A stretch of DNA of 64,000 nucleotides from Hydractinia symbiolongicarpus. Its lineage: Eukaryota; Cnidaria; Hydrozoa; Anthoathecata; Hydractiniidae. Below the pieces are notes generated by a model, which saw only the letters and a program-made list of their open reading frames with translations, was not told the DNA's origin and did no database searches. The stretch covers positions 17,619,001-17,683,000 of the forward strand of contig NC_079885.1 of the NCBI RefSeq assembly GCF_029227915.1, given 5' to 3'. The position numbers and the translations under genes are program-made. Shown here one piece after another: positions 1 through 11,600 of the stretch; the stretch's first letter is position 1; each line of letters opens with the position of its first letter.

Positions 1-740
1 TCTTTGTGTTCTTCAAAGAATATATCTGAATCCTGCTTCACAATGTAAACAACTAAACATCATAGAAAGGAAAAGATAAACAGTAGAAAAGTGCGTCAGT
101 TAGATACTCAATCTTGGCTTCCTTTCCTTTTTCCCTTGTGGCATATGGAGTATGATATGTAGTTGGATGTTATTATTCAAAAAATTAAATAAGCAAAAAT
201 AGTATTGTTTTCAGGAAGTTATAGTGCACTGATTTTATCCAGTTTTAAACCATCAACTTATTAGCACACACGTTGTCTAGCCGATGTTTATGCGAACAGT
301 TAACGTAGGTATCAAAACATTGGCTAAAAACGTCAGAAATTTTGTCAGCCAAATCCTCTGAAACTACTTGCTTTCTAATATCATGTCCTCTTTGAGATGA
401 TGGTTATACCACTAAAAAGAAATTTGACGATTGAGTACTTGCAAACATAGCCGAGTATACTTATCACTCTTATTTCGAGTAAGCGAAAGTTAAGGTACAA
501 CAGATCTTACTGACATTAGCATTACGTGAAGAAACAAAAACTTCCGACCAATCAATATAATAGTTACTGTTTGTAATAAAATGAAACTTTGCACACGATT
601 GCGTAGATAACAAAATTTTACTTAAATATATGGCATGTGGCTATATGACACCCGAAACATCGTAGCTTTGTGTCTCAAAATCTATATTTGGATCCAATAG
701 ATCTCAAATGTTAATAAATAGATTAAACGATAGAACTTCT
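1..740. other. Intergenic, no gene seen
   Basis: AT-rich sequence with no convincing open frame, RNA gene or repeat structure on either strand. Confidence 0.5.
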
Positions 741-802
741 GCAAATAATGCACATTGAAAGTTTTAGGGGTACTAAAGTGACGACTCAAACTTTAAAGGT
801 TT

Positions 803-1252
<450 letters not shown>

Positions 1253-1257
<5 letters not shown>

Positions 1258-1310
1258 TAGGGTGTGCTACACATCACGGTGCACCGTGATGTGTAGCACA
1301 CCCTAAGAAA
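1253..1310. repeat. 58-bp perfect palindrome
   Basis: The sequence reads identically on both strands, with its centre between 1281 and 1282 (core CACGGTGCACCGTG). It has no spacer, so a single strand could form a 29-bp hairpin. Its left edge is fused to the (CTTT)n tract. Confidence 0.9.
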
Positions 1311-1377
1311 TTCAAATTAGCAACCTGAAAGGTACTTGAAAAAAATTAACAGATAACCTTGGGTGCTACGGTTGGTC

Positions 1378-1414
1378 AATGTTTGTTGTGCGTTCAAAGG
1401 TTGTTGTGCGTCCA
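1378..1414 (+). repeat. Detached units of the 18-bp minisatellite
   Basis: Two units related to the array at 2525-3441 (TTGTTGTGCGTTCAA) lie just left of the insertion at 1415-2524. The insertion therefore splits the array. Confidence 0.8.
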
Positions 1415-2524
1415 CAGTGGGCATATAACGTTATTACAACGTTAAAACAACGTTTTATTTTAGTTGTAACGTTAGATAACGGAATTGTAATGTTATATTA
1501 ATGTTGCCGTCTGTAACGTTTCTATAATAACGTTAAATCAACAGTTTTTTTAAACATAATATAAACGTTTAAACCCATGACGTTATTTCAACGTTAAAAT
1601 AACGTTTAAAATTTGATAAAATATATGCAAGTTTAGGGCTAGTTAAATAACTTAAAAAGAAACGTTGTTTAACGTTAAAATAACGTTACTATTGCAACGT
1701 TTTAAAACAGTTTAAATCTAACGTTATACAAATTTTAGGGGAATAAATTTTCGCAAAATAAACTTGAAAAAATGTAAAATATGTGTCATGCTACAACCTT
1801 AAGGTCATTCATATGCTATATTATCTTGTTTAAAAACGGTGAAATTAAAAAATAAATTCACATTTTGTGTGGTAAAAAAAATGTTACTTCCGGTTATGAA
1901 AGACAAATATATCTTAAAAAGTAATTTTATTAATAAATTTCCTGTTTCGGAAAACTTCACTTCATGTATCGTTTTTTATAAAAGAACAAACATTTTTAAC
2001 CTTATAATAAGCCACACATCACAAATATACGGTGTTCGAGTAACCCGGGTGACCTTATTTTTGATCGAAGTTTTTATACAGTATAAAAAAATATAAAAAA
2101 TATTGTATCCTTGTCCTCTCTCCCCATTATTTAACCACGTTTTTATAAACATATTCTTAAGACAATTTTTAACCATATTTTATATGCATAAGATCATTTT
2201 TTAACTATATTTTTTATGAACAATATTTAAAGATAATATATTTTATGCGAATAACGTTGGAGAAGGTTATATCAACGTTGATTTAACGTAATGATAACGT
2301 TAAAATACCGTTTTCTATAACGTTAAAATGACGTTGCTTAGGGACGTTGCTATAGGTTATATCGACGTTAATACAACAGTATGTTAACGTTTAAATAACG
2401 TTTTATGATAACGTTATTTTAACGTATTTGACATCAAATTTTGTTTCCAAGATTCCCTTTGTTAACGTTATTCTAACGATATGGACGCTAATTCAACGTT
2501 AAAATAACGTTGTTGTGCCCATTG
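1415..2524. mobile_element. Non-autonomous DNA element with AACGTT subterminal arrays
   Basis: The element begins CAGTGGGCA and ends with the inverted form TGCCCATTG. The bases next to the ends (AACGTTATTACAACG against AACGTTATTTTAACG read inwards) continue the inverted similarity. Both ends carry many copies of the palindrome AACGTT, at about 1430-1735 on the left and 2245-2515 on the right. The middle holds no recognisable protein; the small open frames at 1839-2096 and on the opposite strand look fortuitous. I could not define a clear target duplication. The layout resembles the CACTA-like element at 4177-6742, but with a different palindromic motif. Confidence 0.7.
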
Positions 2525-3441
2525 GGATGGTTGTTGTGCATTCAATGGTATTGTGCGTTCAATGATTGTTGTGCGTTCAATGATCGTTGTGCGTTCAATG
2601 ATTGTTGTGCGTTCAATGATTGTTGTGCGTTCAATGATCGTTGTGCGTTCAATGATTGTTGTGCGTTTAATGATTGTTGTGCGTTTAATGATCGTTGTGC
2701 GTTCAATGATCGTTGTGCGTTCAATGATTGTTGTGCGTTCAATGTTTGTTGTGCGTTCAATGGTATTGTGCGTTCAATGATTGTTGTGCGTTTAATGATC
2801 GTTGTGCGTTCAATGATTGTTGTGCATTTAATGATCGTTGTGCGTTCAATGATCGTTGTGCGTTCAATGATTGTTGTTCGTTCAATGTTTGTTGTGCGTT
2901 CAATGGTATTGTGCGTTTAATGATTGTTGTGCGTTCAATGGTATTGTGCGTTCAATGATTGTTGTGCGTTCAATGATTGTTGTGCGTTCAATGATTGTTG
3001 TGCGTTTAATGATCGTTGTGCGTTCAATGATTGTTGTGCGTTTAATGATTGTTGTGCGGTCAATGATTGTTGTGCGTTCAATGATTGTTGTGCGTTCAGT
3101 GATCGTTGTGCGTTCAATGATCGATGTGCGTTCAATGATTGTTGTGCGTTCAATGATTGTTGTGCGTTCAATGATTGTTGTGCGTTCAATGATCGTTGTG
3201 CGTTCAATGATTGTTGTGCGTTTAATGATCGTTGTGCGTTCAATGATTGTTGTGCGTTCAATGATCGTTGTGCGTTCAATGATTGTTGTGCGTTCAATGT
3301 TTGTTGTGCGTTCAATGGTATTGTGCGTTCAATGATTGTTGTGCGTTCAATGATCGTTGTGCGTTCAATGATCGTTGTGCGTTCAATGATTGTTGTGCGT
3401 TCAATGATCGTTGTGCGTTCAATGATCGTTGTGCGTTCAAT
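2525..3441 (+). repeat. 18-bp minisatellite
   Basis: About 50 tandem units of consensus TGATYGTTGTGCGTTCAA. A variant block (ATGTTTGTTG followed by a short GGTATTG unit) recurs near 2740, 2885 and 3295, so longer blocks have been duplicated. Because 18 is a multiple of 3, the array is open in several frames on both strands (Cys-Ala-Phe-Asn-Asp repeats on +, Leu-Asn-Ala-Gln-Gln-Ser on -). I read these as repeat artefacts rather than a protein. Confidence 0.95.
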
Positions 3442-3635
3442 TTCTAACAGAAGATTTATCCATGAGGGTCCTGCAAAGAGGATCCTAGTGCATTTAAAGC
3501 TTTCATTTGAGCTGCAGAATGCGTGCAAGCACATCAGCTTCTCAACTTGACAACCGCCTAAGATATCAATCCTATTCTCATGCTGAACGTTAAGCAGAAA
3601 AGATTGATTCACACTTTTATAGTCTCTGACTTGAC

Positions 3636-3706
3636 TCGGCCGGCGTTTAAAGCCAAGATCTTCTGCACTGGAAGCGAACGCTCTACCACAAGTCCACCGA
3701 AGGGTG
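3636..3706 (-). repeat. tRNA-derived SINE-like head
   Basis: Read on the minus strand, the sequence has an A-box-like stretch (CTTGTGGTAGAGCGTTC) about 30 bp before a B-box-like stretch (TTGGCTTTAAACGCC). Spacing and order match the internal RNA polymerase III promoter of a tRNA-derived SINE. The B box is degenerate and no full cloverleaf is present, so it is not a functional tRNA gene. Confidence 0.45.
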
Positions 3707-3715
3707 TTATCAGTC

Positions 3716-3832
3716 GGTGTTGGACGTTGAACGATTGTAGCGCGTTTAAAGATTATCGTGCGTTGAATAACTGTTATTGTTACGCGTTAAAAGATTGTTT
3801 TACGCTCAAAAAGTTTTTCGTGCGGTAAAAGA
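3716..3832 (+). repeat. Decayed units of the 18-bp minisatellite
   Basis: Spaced copies of GCGTTNAANGATTGTT-like units with many substitutions. They look like an old, diverged edge of the array at 2525-3441, separated from it by about 270 bp that include the SINE-like piece. Confidence 0.6.
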
Positions 3833-4176
3833 TTTTTTTGAAATGTTTTGTTAGTACTCATTCTCGCAAAAAGAAGATTTTAGAATTATTCTCAGGTATT
3901 TATTTTCGCGAAAATACGCGAAAATTTCTAACCTTAAAGTACGTTGAATTATTGATTCTGTCACAAATGCTGGACTCGTCTGTCTGACCATCTGAATTTT
4001 CAATTAAAAAAATGATACGCGTATCGTTCTGAAATCAGTTGACCTAACTGGACAAGCTTGATTTTTGGTCGATACATAAAAGAGTAGGATTGAATTCAAT
4101 CAATTAGGAATATTTATCTTTTAAACCAAAATATACGATACATTGGCAAACCACCGTGTTGTAATTGTGTTCCCGC

Positions 4177-6742
4177 CACTACCCAGCCGGGACAAGACGT
4201 TTTTTAGACGTCAAGTAAGGTCTGTTTTCCGTCTTTGAAAGACGCGCAACTATTAGACGTCTTTTAGACGCTTTATAAACTTTTAAACATATCGCGACTA
4301 AATAAGACATTTAAAAGACGTCTTTTCGTGGTTTAGCAAACGACACGCATAAACGGCCATTAAAAAGATGTATTTTAGACATTTAAAATACGTTTAATAA
4401 AGAAGTCTAGTAAAGACATCGTTTTTAGACCTGTGTTTTTTTATGCAGCTGTGGTGTTTAACATAACGTACGGGAGGAGGGGGGGGGGGGAGGGGTAGTT
4501 ATGTTAAAAAATTATATGATCCTAAACCTTTTTTTTATTTTAATATGTTTCGTTTTTAATATTTATTCTTATAACTCTTTCTTCAAAAAGGTCTAATAAT
4601 GGCAATCAAGTGTGTCTGGTTCTTTCTTGAGAGAAGTGTGATCTTTTTTAAAGTAATAAAGTAATATCTGCTAGCCTTAATTTTGTTTAGGCAAGTTAAA
4701 GATTACTTTGAAATATAACATCTCTGTTAACGAAAACTTTACGTTAAGTTTAACCTAGCTAGCTAGCTATATTACGAAAAGAATACAAAAGAATAGTATT
4801 TTAGTTTATGAGTTTAAGCGTCTCTACAGAGGTTTTTTATGTAGTTATTTGTAGTATATATGTATGTCTTCCTAGCTATTATGGAAAAGTCAAAGAAAAG
4901 GCATGCTAGAAGAAAACTCCAGCGTGAGACAGAAAGATTGTTTAGAGAGTTCAGTAGTGATAGTAATGATGAGCCTATGCCTGCAGTCGAAACAGTAGAA
5001 ATTGCTATTAGAAGTGATAAATCAGATTTAGGTAGTGCTGACTGTAGTTTTGTGTCAGATCTTGACAGTGCAGAGACGTCATCAAGTTCCTCTCTGTCAA
5101 TGGATGACGTAGATGTGATTGGTGAAGATGTTGAAAAACAGTGTAAGTTGCAATTTAATTTAACTACATGGGCAGTAACTGCTCTAGAGAATGCATTAAT
5201 GAACTATTGTGTTTACTGAGAAATAGTGGTTTGTCAGAACTTCCAAAAGATTCATGGACACTACTGAGAACACCAAGAACAGTACAGACTACCGCAAAGT
5301 GTGGAGGGACCTTTGAGTATGTGGGCATAAAAAATGGAATCAATAAAGCTTTTTCTTTTCTGTCTTTGGACACTAATGCCATTAAATTAGTTGCTAACAT
5401 TGATGGTTTGCCTTTGTCAAAATCCTCCAGTTCTCAGCTGTGGCCAATACTTGGTTCCATTAATAACAGTGTTCATGTATTTCCTATTGCTATTTTTCAT
5501 GCTTATGCTAAACCAAATTCACTTGCAGATTATTTGTCAGAATTTATTGTTGAGGCAATAACGCTGTTGCAAGATAGTGTCAGAATAGAAAATAAGCTAT
5601 CCCAATTTAATCTTCAAGCAATAATTTGTTCTGCTGCTGCTGTTTGTCCTGCTCGTTCTTTCCTCAAATGTATTATTAGTCATATTGGTTATCATTCATG
5701 TGAACGCTCTAAAATTAAAGGACAATATTTACAACACTGCATTGTGTTCAACAATTTTGGAGCAGATGAACGAAGAACAGATCAAGAGTTTCGATCCTTT
5801 AGTTACCGACATTCTCATCAAAAAAATGAAATTTCACCCCTCACTGAGTTAAATTTGGATATGATCAAACACTTTCCTCTTCATTATATATATCTAGTGT
5901 TGCTTGGCGTGGTTAAACGTTTGCTGAAAACAGTTAGTGTGCATTTGTATAGTTTTTTATTTATTTATTAGTACCCAGATTTTTAAACACCGTTTTAGAT
6001 TTATTTCATCGGATTAGCTTGTAAAATTGATTTAAAAAAGCTATAGCTGTGTGTTTTATTTTGGAAACAAGACTTTGCAGAAAGATTTGTCAAGCAAGTA
6101 CGGAACGTATGTATACTTTCTTCATAAATTAGACTACATGCCACACCAAATCGAGTACTTTTTAACTCGGCAAAAAAGAGACAACAACAACTGGACAGGT
6201 TCTTTAGAACATTTTCTTTCTAAATGTTGGAAGAAATTGTGTGTTTTTTCTTACTTTTCTCCTCATATGTGGTAGGAAAATATAGAAATTGTACAAAAAA
6301 GACATTGTTTATAATGGAATAAACTGTTGTAAATAAATCAGACTTATTATCGAAGAAAGATCTTGGCCCAGTGATAAGGGATAACGTCCTTATAACAGAA
6401 TTAAGTTTTTAATGCTTAAAGTATGCACACTGTGCCATGACATAAAAAAAACGTGAACGGCATAAAATGTCTGCAATAAAATGTCTTTAAAACCGTTTAG
6501 AAAGACGTCTAAAAAGCATCTAAATCACGTCTATTTTGTCCGCTTTTTAGACGTCTGAAACAGGTCTACGCCAAGACGTCTTACAAACGTCTGGGCAAGG
6601 TGTCTAAAAAACGTCTTTTCTTCGTCGTCTAAAAGACGTCTTGCAAAAAGCGTCTTAAAAGCGGACATATTAGACCAGTTTCAGACGTTTTTTAGACGTT
6701 GGTGGCTGCGTCTTTTAGACGTCTTTTAAACGTCGGGTAGGC
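4177..6742 (+). mobile_element. CACTA-like (EnSpm) DNA transposon
   Basis: The left end reads CACTACCC; the right end reads GGGTAGGC, a degenerate inverted match. Subterminal regions at about 4195-4430 and 6480-6735 are packed with AGACGTC/TTTAGACG motifs in both orientations, typical of CACTA subterminal repeats. A broken tnp2-type transposase lies between them. The 3-bp target duplication normal for CACTA elements is not evident. An 11-base G run lies at about 4480-4490. Confidence 0.8.
4881..5950 (+). pseudogene. CACTA-family transposase (tnp2-like), broken
   Basis: Cut-and-paste transposase of the type found in animal CACTA-like elements. The N-terminal part (from the Met at about 4881) is a basic then Ser/Asp-rich segment ending LTTWAVT. 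The reading frame then shifts near 5180. The second part (to 5950) contains LPKDSWTLLRTPR, the family-typical NIDGLPLSKSSSSQLWPILG, and HYIYLVLLGVVKRLLK, which resembles the family's conserved His-x-LGV-K-LL stretch. After that the frame degrades at 5971. Another open frame at 6051-6275 may be a further fragment but shows no motif I recognise. The catalytic C-terminal portion is not identifiable, so the copy is probably inactive. Confidence 0.8.
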
Positions 6743-7522
6743 TCTTTTTCATTCTCAAACTTTGCAGGACCGTTTTGTTTGTCTTACGTAAAAAGAAGTT
6801 ATTTCTTTTAAAGCGTTAAAACTAGGAAAAACAGGGAAGTCTGTCTGCTGAATTTTTTTTGTATAAAATAGTATAAATACATGATAATATTATTTATAAA
6901 TGATTATTTAATCAGAAAAAAATATAATACATATATATGAAAGTAATGTCATGGCAACGGCTGTGAAGATTAAAAACAAACAACTATTCCCAGTATCTCA
7001 CTCGGTGAAATATGTTTTTAATTTTTAGTGTTTTTAACTTTCAATGTTTTTAATTCAATGATTAATTACACAAATTCCTCAATCTTGAAATATTGACTTA
7101 TAACTTGTTTTAATACACCGGCCAATCTATATGATGGCTTAGAAAACTTACAGGTCATATTTTATGAGGCGAAGTAAAGTAATGCCGAGATGGTAAAAAC
7201 AAATACAAATCAATGTCTAATTTTTGTAACTTCAGCTCATCCAAAATTCTGAAGATATTAAACATTTAAAAAGTCGTGGGAAGAAGGGACATTTTCTTGC
7301 AACTGTGAATCTGATCAGGATTTCTAATTCTGTGTTTGATTCTACACCTGATCAGTATGAATTTGGGAACTACAATTTCAAGAATGAAATCCCAATATAA
7401 AATTAAATTTATTAAGGAGGAACGTAGCAGAATATTATTTCTTTTTTTCTAAAAATAAACCGTATGTGTCAAAACTTTGTGAACTTAAATTTCCGTCCGC
7501 TCTTATCATGCAGAGGCTCTAG
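6743..7522. other. Intergenic, no gene seen
   Basis: AT-rich sequence without a convincing frame or repeat. Confidence 0.5.
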
Positions 7523-7782
7523 TTCGTCATTTACCGACGATGATAAACCTGGAATGACGAATATTTTACAGATGACGGAAACCCTGGGACGACGAAAACT
7601 CCGGACGACGTGAAACCTGGGATGACAAATACTTTACAGACGACGGAAAACCTGTGATGACAAATACTTTACAGACGACGGAAAACCTGTGATGACGAAT
7701 ACTTTACAGACGACGGAAAACCTGTGATGACAAATACTTTACGGACGACGGAAAAGCTGGGATGACGAATTCCTTACGTCAT
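7523..7782 (+). repeat. 35-bp minisatellite
   Basis: About six units of consensus GATGACRAATACTTTACAG followed by ACGACGGAAAACCTGT. The central three are nearly identical; outer copies diverge, and one is shortened (about 7590-7620). Confidence 0.92.
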
Positions 7783-8592
7783 TTTTAAAAGTTTGTTATT
7801 GATCTATTAACGTAGCAAATCAAAAAAGTCACCTATTTTATTTACTGCGGAATCTTATGTCTGACATTATACCCTATTTCTGAAACTGAGCTTCGTTTTT
7901 TGGACAAAAATTTAAAAAATTTAATCTTCACAAAAAATCATTCCTTTATAGTCATAAAGTATTTTTCTATTAAATCTAATTTTTGAAATATTTAAGCTGA
8001 CCGAGATTATTTTTCGGCCCAAAGGAATCTTATTTTTCCTGGACTTAATTTTTATCACTTAAAGACTTACTTAGTTTGGCTTGGTAAGGTTTTATAAAGG
8101 TTTAATTTGTAAATAAATAAAAGTCAAGGAAACGATTGTCAAAGGTACAGGGAAGGTTTAAAGCTAGGGTGGAATGGGAAAACTAGAGATAATTGTCCTA
8201 TACCTTTACTTCTGCCTCTAAAATGAACTGATATAATTGGGTTCGATGTTAAGTGCATAAGTATGGGGTTGCGTGCAAGGTGATACTGTCGACGTCATCT
8301 TCGTGGGAAAAGAGGACCTACATAAAGTGAGTAACATAAGAAATATGTCACTCAATTCTTTTAATTTTATTTACTCAAGTGATGAAAGAAAGGTGTGTAG
8401 AGAGATTGTAAAGAATTTTTTTTTTTATTTCCCATTGTGAACAATGTTATTTCGGGTTTAAAAATAAGTTTTAATAGCATGCTCAGTACGAGGTCACAAA
8501 AATAAGTGAAAGTTTTTGACGACGTAACGTACAAATATTCATGTTCTATTTAAGTATTTTTTTTTTCAAATTCATGATTTATCTTGAGGAAA

Positions 8593-8663
8593 ATGTTGGC
8601 AGAATATCTGCTTTTTGTTTTAACATATTTTGTTCTTCTCATAACAGCTAACTCACAAAGCAG
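8593..8663 (+). CDS. Channel gene exon 1: signal peptide
   Basis: ATG followed by a hydrophobic stretch (LLFVLTYFVLLITA) and a small-residue cleavage region (ANSQS), then a donor CAG|GTAAAT in phase 2. This is a classic secretory signal exon. Its assignment to the channel gene rests on strand, position and phase match with the exon at 13042. Confidence 0.55.
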
Positions 8664-11600
8664 GTAAATCATTTTTTTCTGTTACATAAAGGCATACGAG
8701 ATCTATTATTTTTATACCAAATATTTATACAGGATATAGCCACTTTAGTGTTGGAAACACGTTATCAACGTGGGTCCTGTATTCTGAATATATACATTAG
8801 GTATACAACGGCATTGTCTACCCAATTTCCCTCACATGGCATGGGTTGACCTGTAGCTGTGGTGAAGACACTTGCTAAACATGCCCGCGCTGTGAACCCA
8901 AGCACAAGGCCACACGCTGACGTGTTTTTACCTTCCGTTCAAGGGTTTTTTGCCTTTCAATTATAAGAAAAGGCGGTGAAAAATACCCCGATATCGTTGA
9001 GCGTTTTTGGCCAATATATGGCCAGATTATGGAAACACGTAATGCGTTAATTTATGCGACGAACCATGACGGAACTTAAGCGGCCAGAACAGAAAAATTA
9101 AACATATTGACTAAAATATACAAGGAAAGTTATCTTGGTAACTATAGTAAACGTCTTTAAAGTTTGTAAAAGAAGTTGTACTGTTTTATTAGTAGGTTAT
9201 ATAATACTTTGATATAGTTTAGCTAGATTCCTGAATAGAAATTTTGTTTGCCGAACCTTCAGGTCGAACTAAGATGGTTCGTTTTTAGCTAAATTTCAAA
9301 TTCATTTTAAGTTTGTCGAAATTTTTATTTTTGTGGCGTTATTCTTTATTATTTTGAATATTTATACAGGATAAAGTAAGGAAGTGAAGAGAAGGACAGA
9401 GTAATATCTGGATATATGTAGTGACAACTTCCGATTAGGAAGACGCACTTTTCTGTAATTACGAAAAATTCTAATTAGCAGTTATGGGTCATATTAATTA
9501 GAAATGTAGTTTGCAATATAGACGAAAAGCTTTTCTGATTGGTATAATTGGTGAGATTTTGCTTCGTGGATTTCAATAGTCTTCCAATTTGTGATGAGCT
9601 AAAATTAGAAAAAAGTTTTTATTTACAAAAGATTTCAAATAGTTTACAAATGTTTTTAGATTTTTTAAATACACGCACATTCTGTTATTTAAAAGAGCAG
9701 AACCACTAATGGATGTTTTAAGGGAATTAATTTTTGCAAGAACTGATTTTTTGCCAAGTTAGCAAGTTCTACTTTTGTTTAAAATACCTATTTAATTTGG
9801 ATACATTAATAAGAAACATAAGAGTATATATACTGAAAACGATATCAGCTAAAAGTGTCTAGCAAAGTGGGCTATAAATAACTTCTTGTTCAAAACCATA
9901 CTTTTGCTAAAAATAAAATTCATAACCTGGATAAAAATTAAAGAATTGAAACTTGGTATGACATATTTTTGACTTGTTTCATGAAATTAAGCTAAAAATA
10001 TTTCCACTTAAATCATAGCCGTTCTCAGGGACACCAACAAACTATTTTTGAAAAAATATGAAATTCGACAAAACAATAAGAGCAATTCTCATGATTGAAA
10101 TAACTCAAATAGCGTCTAAATAGAAATGTTTGCCATGTTTGAGTGGTGTAACTAATATTGGGGAACACGAGAAACCAGCACTGACGGGTTAAAAGGAGTC
10201 ATTTTGAGAAAATTACGGGAGTCATTTAAGAGTAGCTACTTGTGGAGACTCCCCAAAGGTGTCATTTTGACTCCCTTTTAGTTATCAATTTCAGAAATGA
10301 CTTTCTTTTAGTTCTTACGGAAGCAACAAAAAAATGACTCCTTTAAGCTTTTTTTTTATATATTGACCCTCTTAAGGGTGTCATATTGACTCTCATTAGG
10401 TATCATTTTTACACGATATTGATTTTCAAAAGCGACATTTTGACTCCCCTACGGGTTTCATTTTTTACTCCCTTTGGGTTATCAATCTCCGAAATTACAT
10501 TTTTTTCCGTATTACCTCGAAGGTGATATATTGACGTTCACTAGTTACTTTTTACATTCTCGTGTGATGGGGATATAAAAAAAAGTTTGAAAATAATGTA
10601 TTAATTTAAATATACAATATTGATAAAAGTTACTAAAAAGTATTAGCAAATATACAATATATATAACAATGTAACTTTTTGAAAAATAAATAACAAAGAA
10701 GAACTGTTAACTTCTAAAAAATAAATATACTACTAACCGGATTAAAACATGGAGACGTGTTTAAGAGATTTTGAACAGTTTCGTCAGTCGCATCGTTATC
10801 AACCAACACACAGATTTCGAAACGATCCGCATGAATGATCTGCCTAGTAAAAACCGGTTAAAAAAATGCTCTATCGGTAAAATATACACAAAAATCTAGT
10901 AATTCTCTTTATAACTGTATGAAACATTTCACTTTTTCTCAACTTTTTATAGGTGCTCTAGGGTAAAATATATACAAAAATCTAATAAACCAGTAAAAAA
11001 AAGCGAGTAAAGGACATAGACTAAATTAAGAAACTGCTTTGCACAGATGGTAGCAAAGGTAAGGTTAAAGGGATCCCTACCTCAAAAATTATTTTTTTAT
11101 ATGTTGTGGAAAATAAAAAGTTGTTTATCAAGTTTTTTGGAATTTTTTAAAAATCTTTTTTCGTTATATAGTAGAGGTTAATAAATACTTCAAATATTAT
11201 ATAAGTGCATAGCAAGAGAATCACAAATTGTTTTTTGGTCAATTTCGACAATTCCTACAAAAACAAATGTCAATCTAGTACCAACAGGTTTTTTAAATAT
11301 ATTTCATGCAAAAACTGTCTATGACATGAACGAAAATGAGTCTCAAAAAGCCAAAAATGTTAAGGAATTGTTACTATAAGACTAAAAACTCATTATCTTT
11401 CTAACCTGTACAAATATTTTATGAAACTCTAGAGTTACATGACATATCTGTCACTATCGCAAAGAAAGCTACTCAGCCAATAAAAAAATTCTACCATAAA
11501 TTTTTAATAAAATTCTGTTGCAGGATACCCCTAAACAAAAAGTCACCAAATGTCAGTTTGAACGGGCTAATTACCAACAGATAGCTTTTTTTATGTTGCG

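Noticed and set aside
2924-3612. Long open frames on both strands over the minisatellite
   Set aside because: The 18-bp unit has no stop in several frames. The opposing frames mirror each other and carry no domain.
5142-5173. Intron joining the two CACTA transposase frames (GTAAGT ... GGCAG)
   Set aside because: About 32 nt is too short for a normal intron, and conserved residues (LTTWAVT) lie within it; a frameshift explains the data better.
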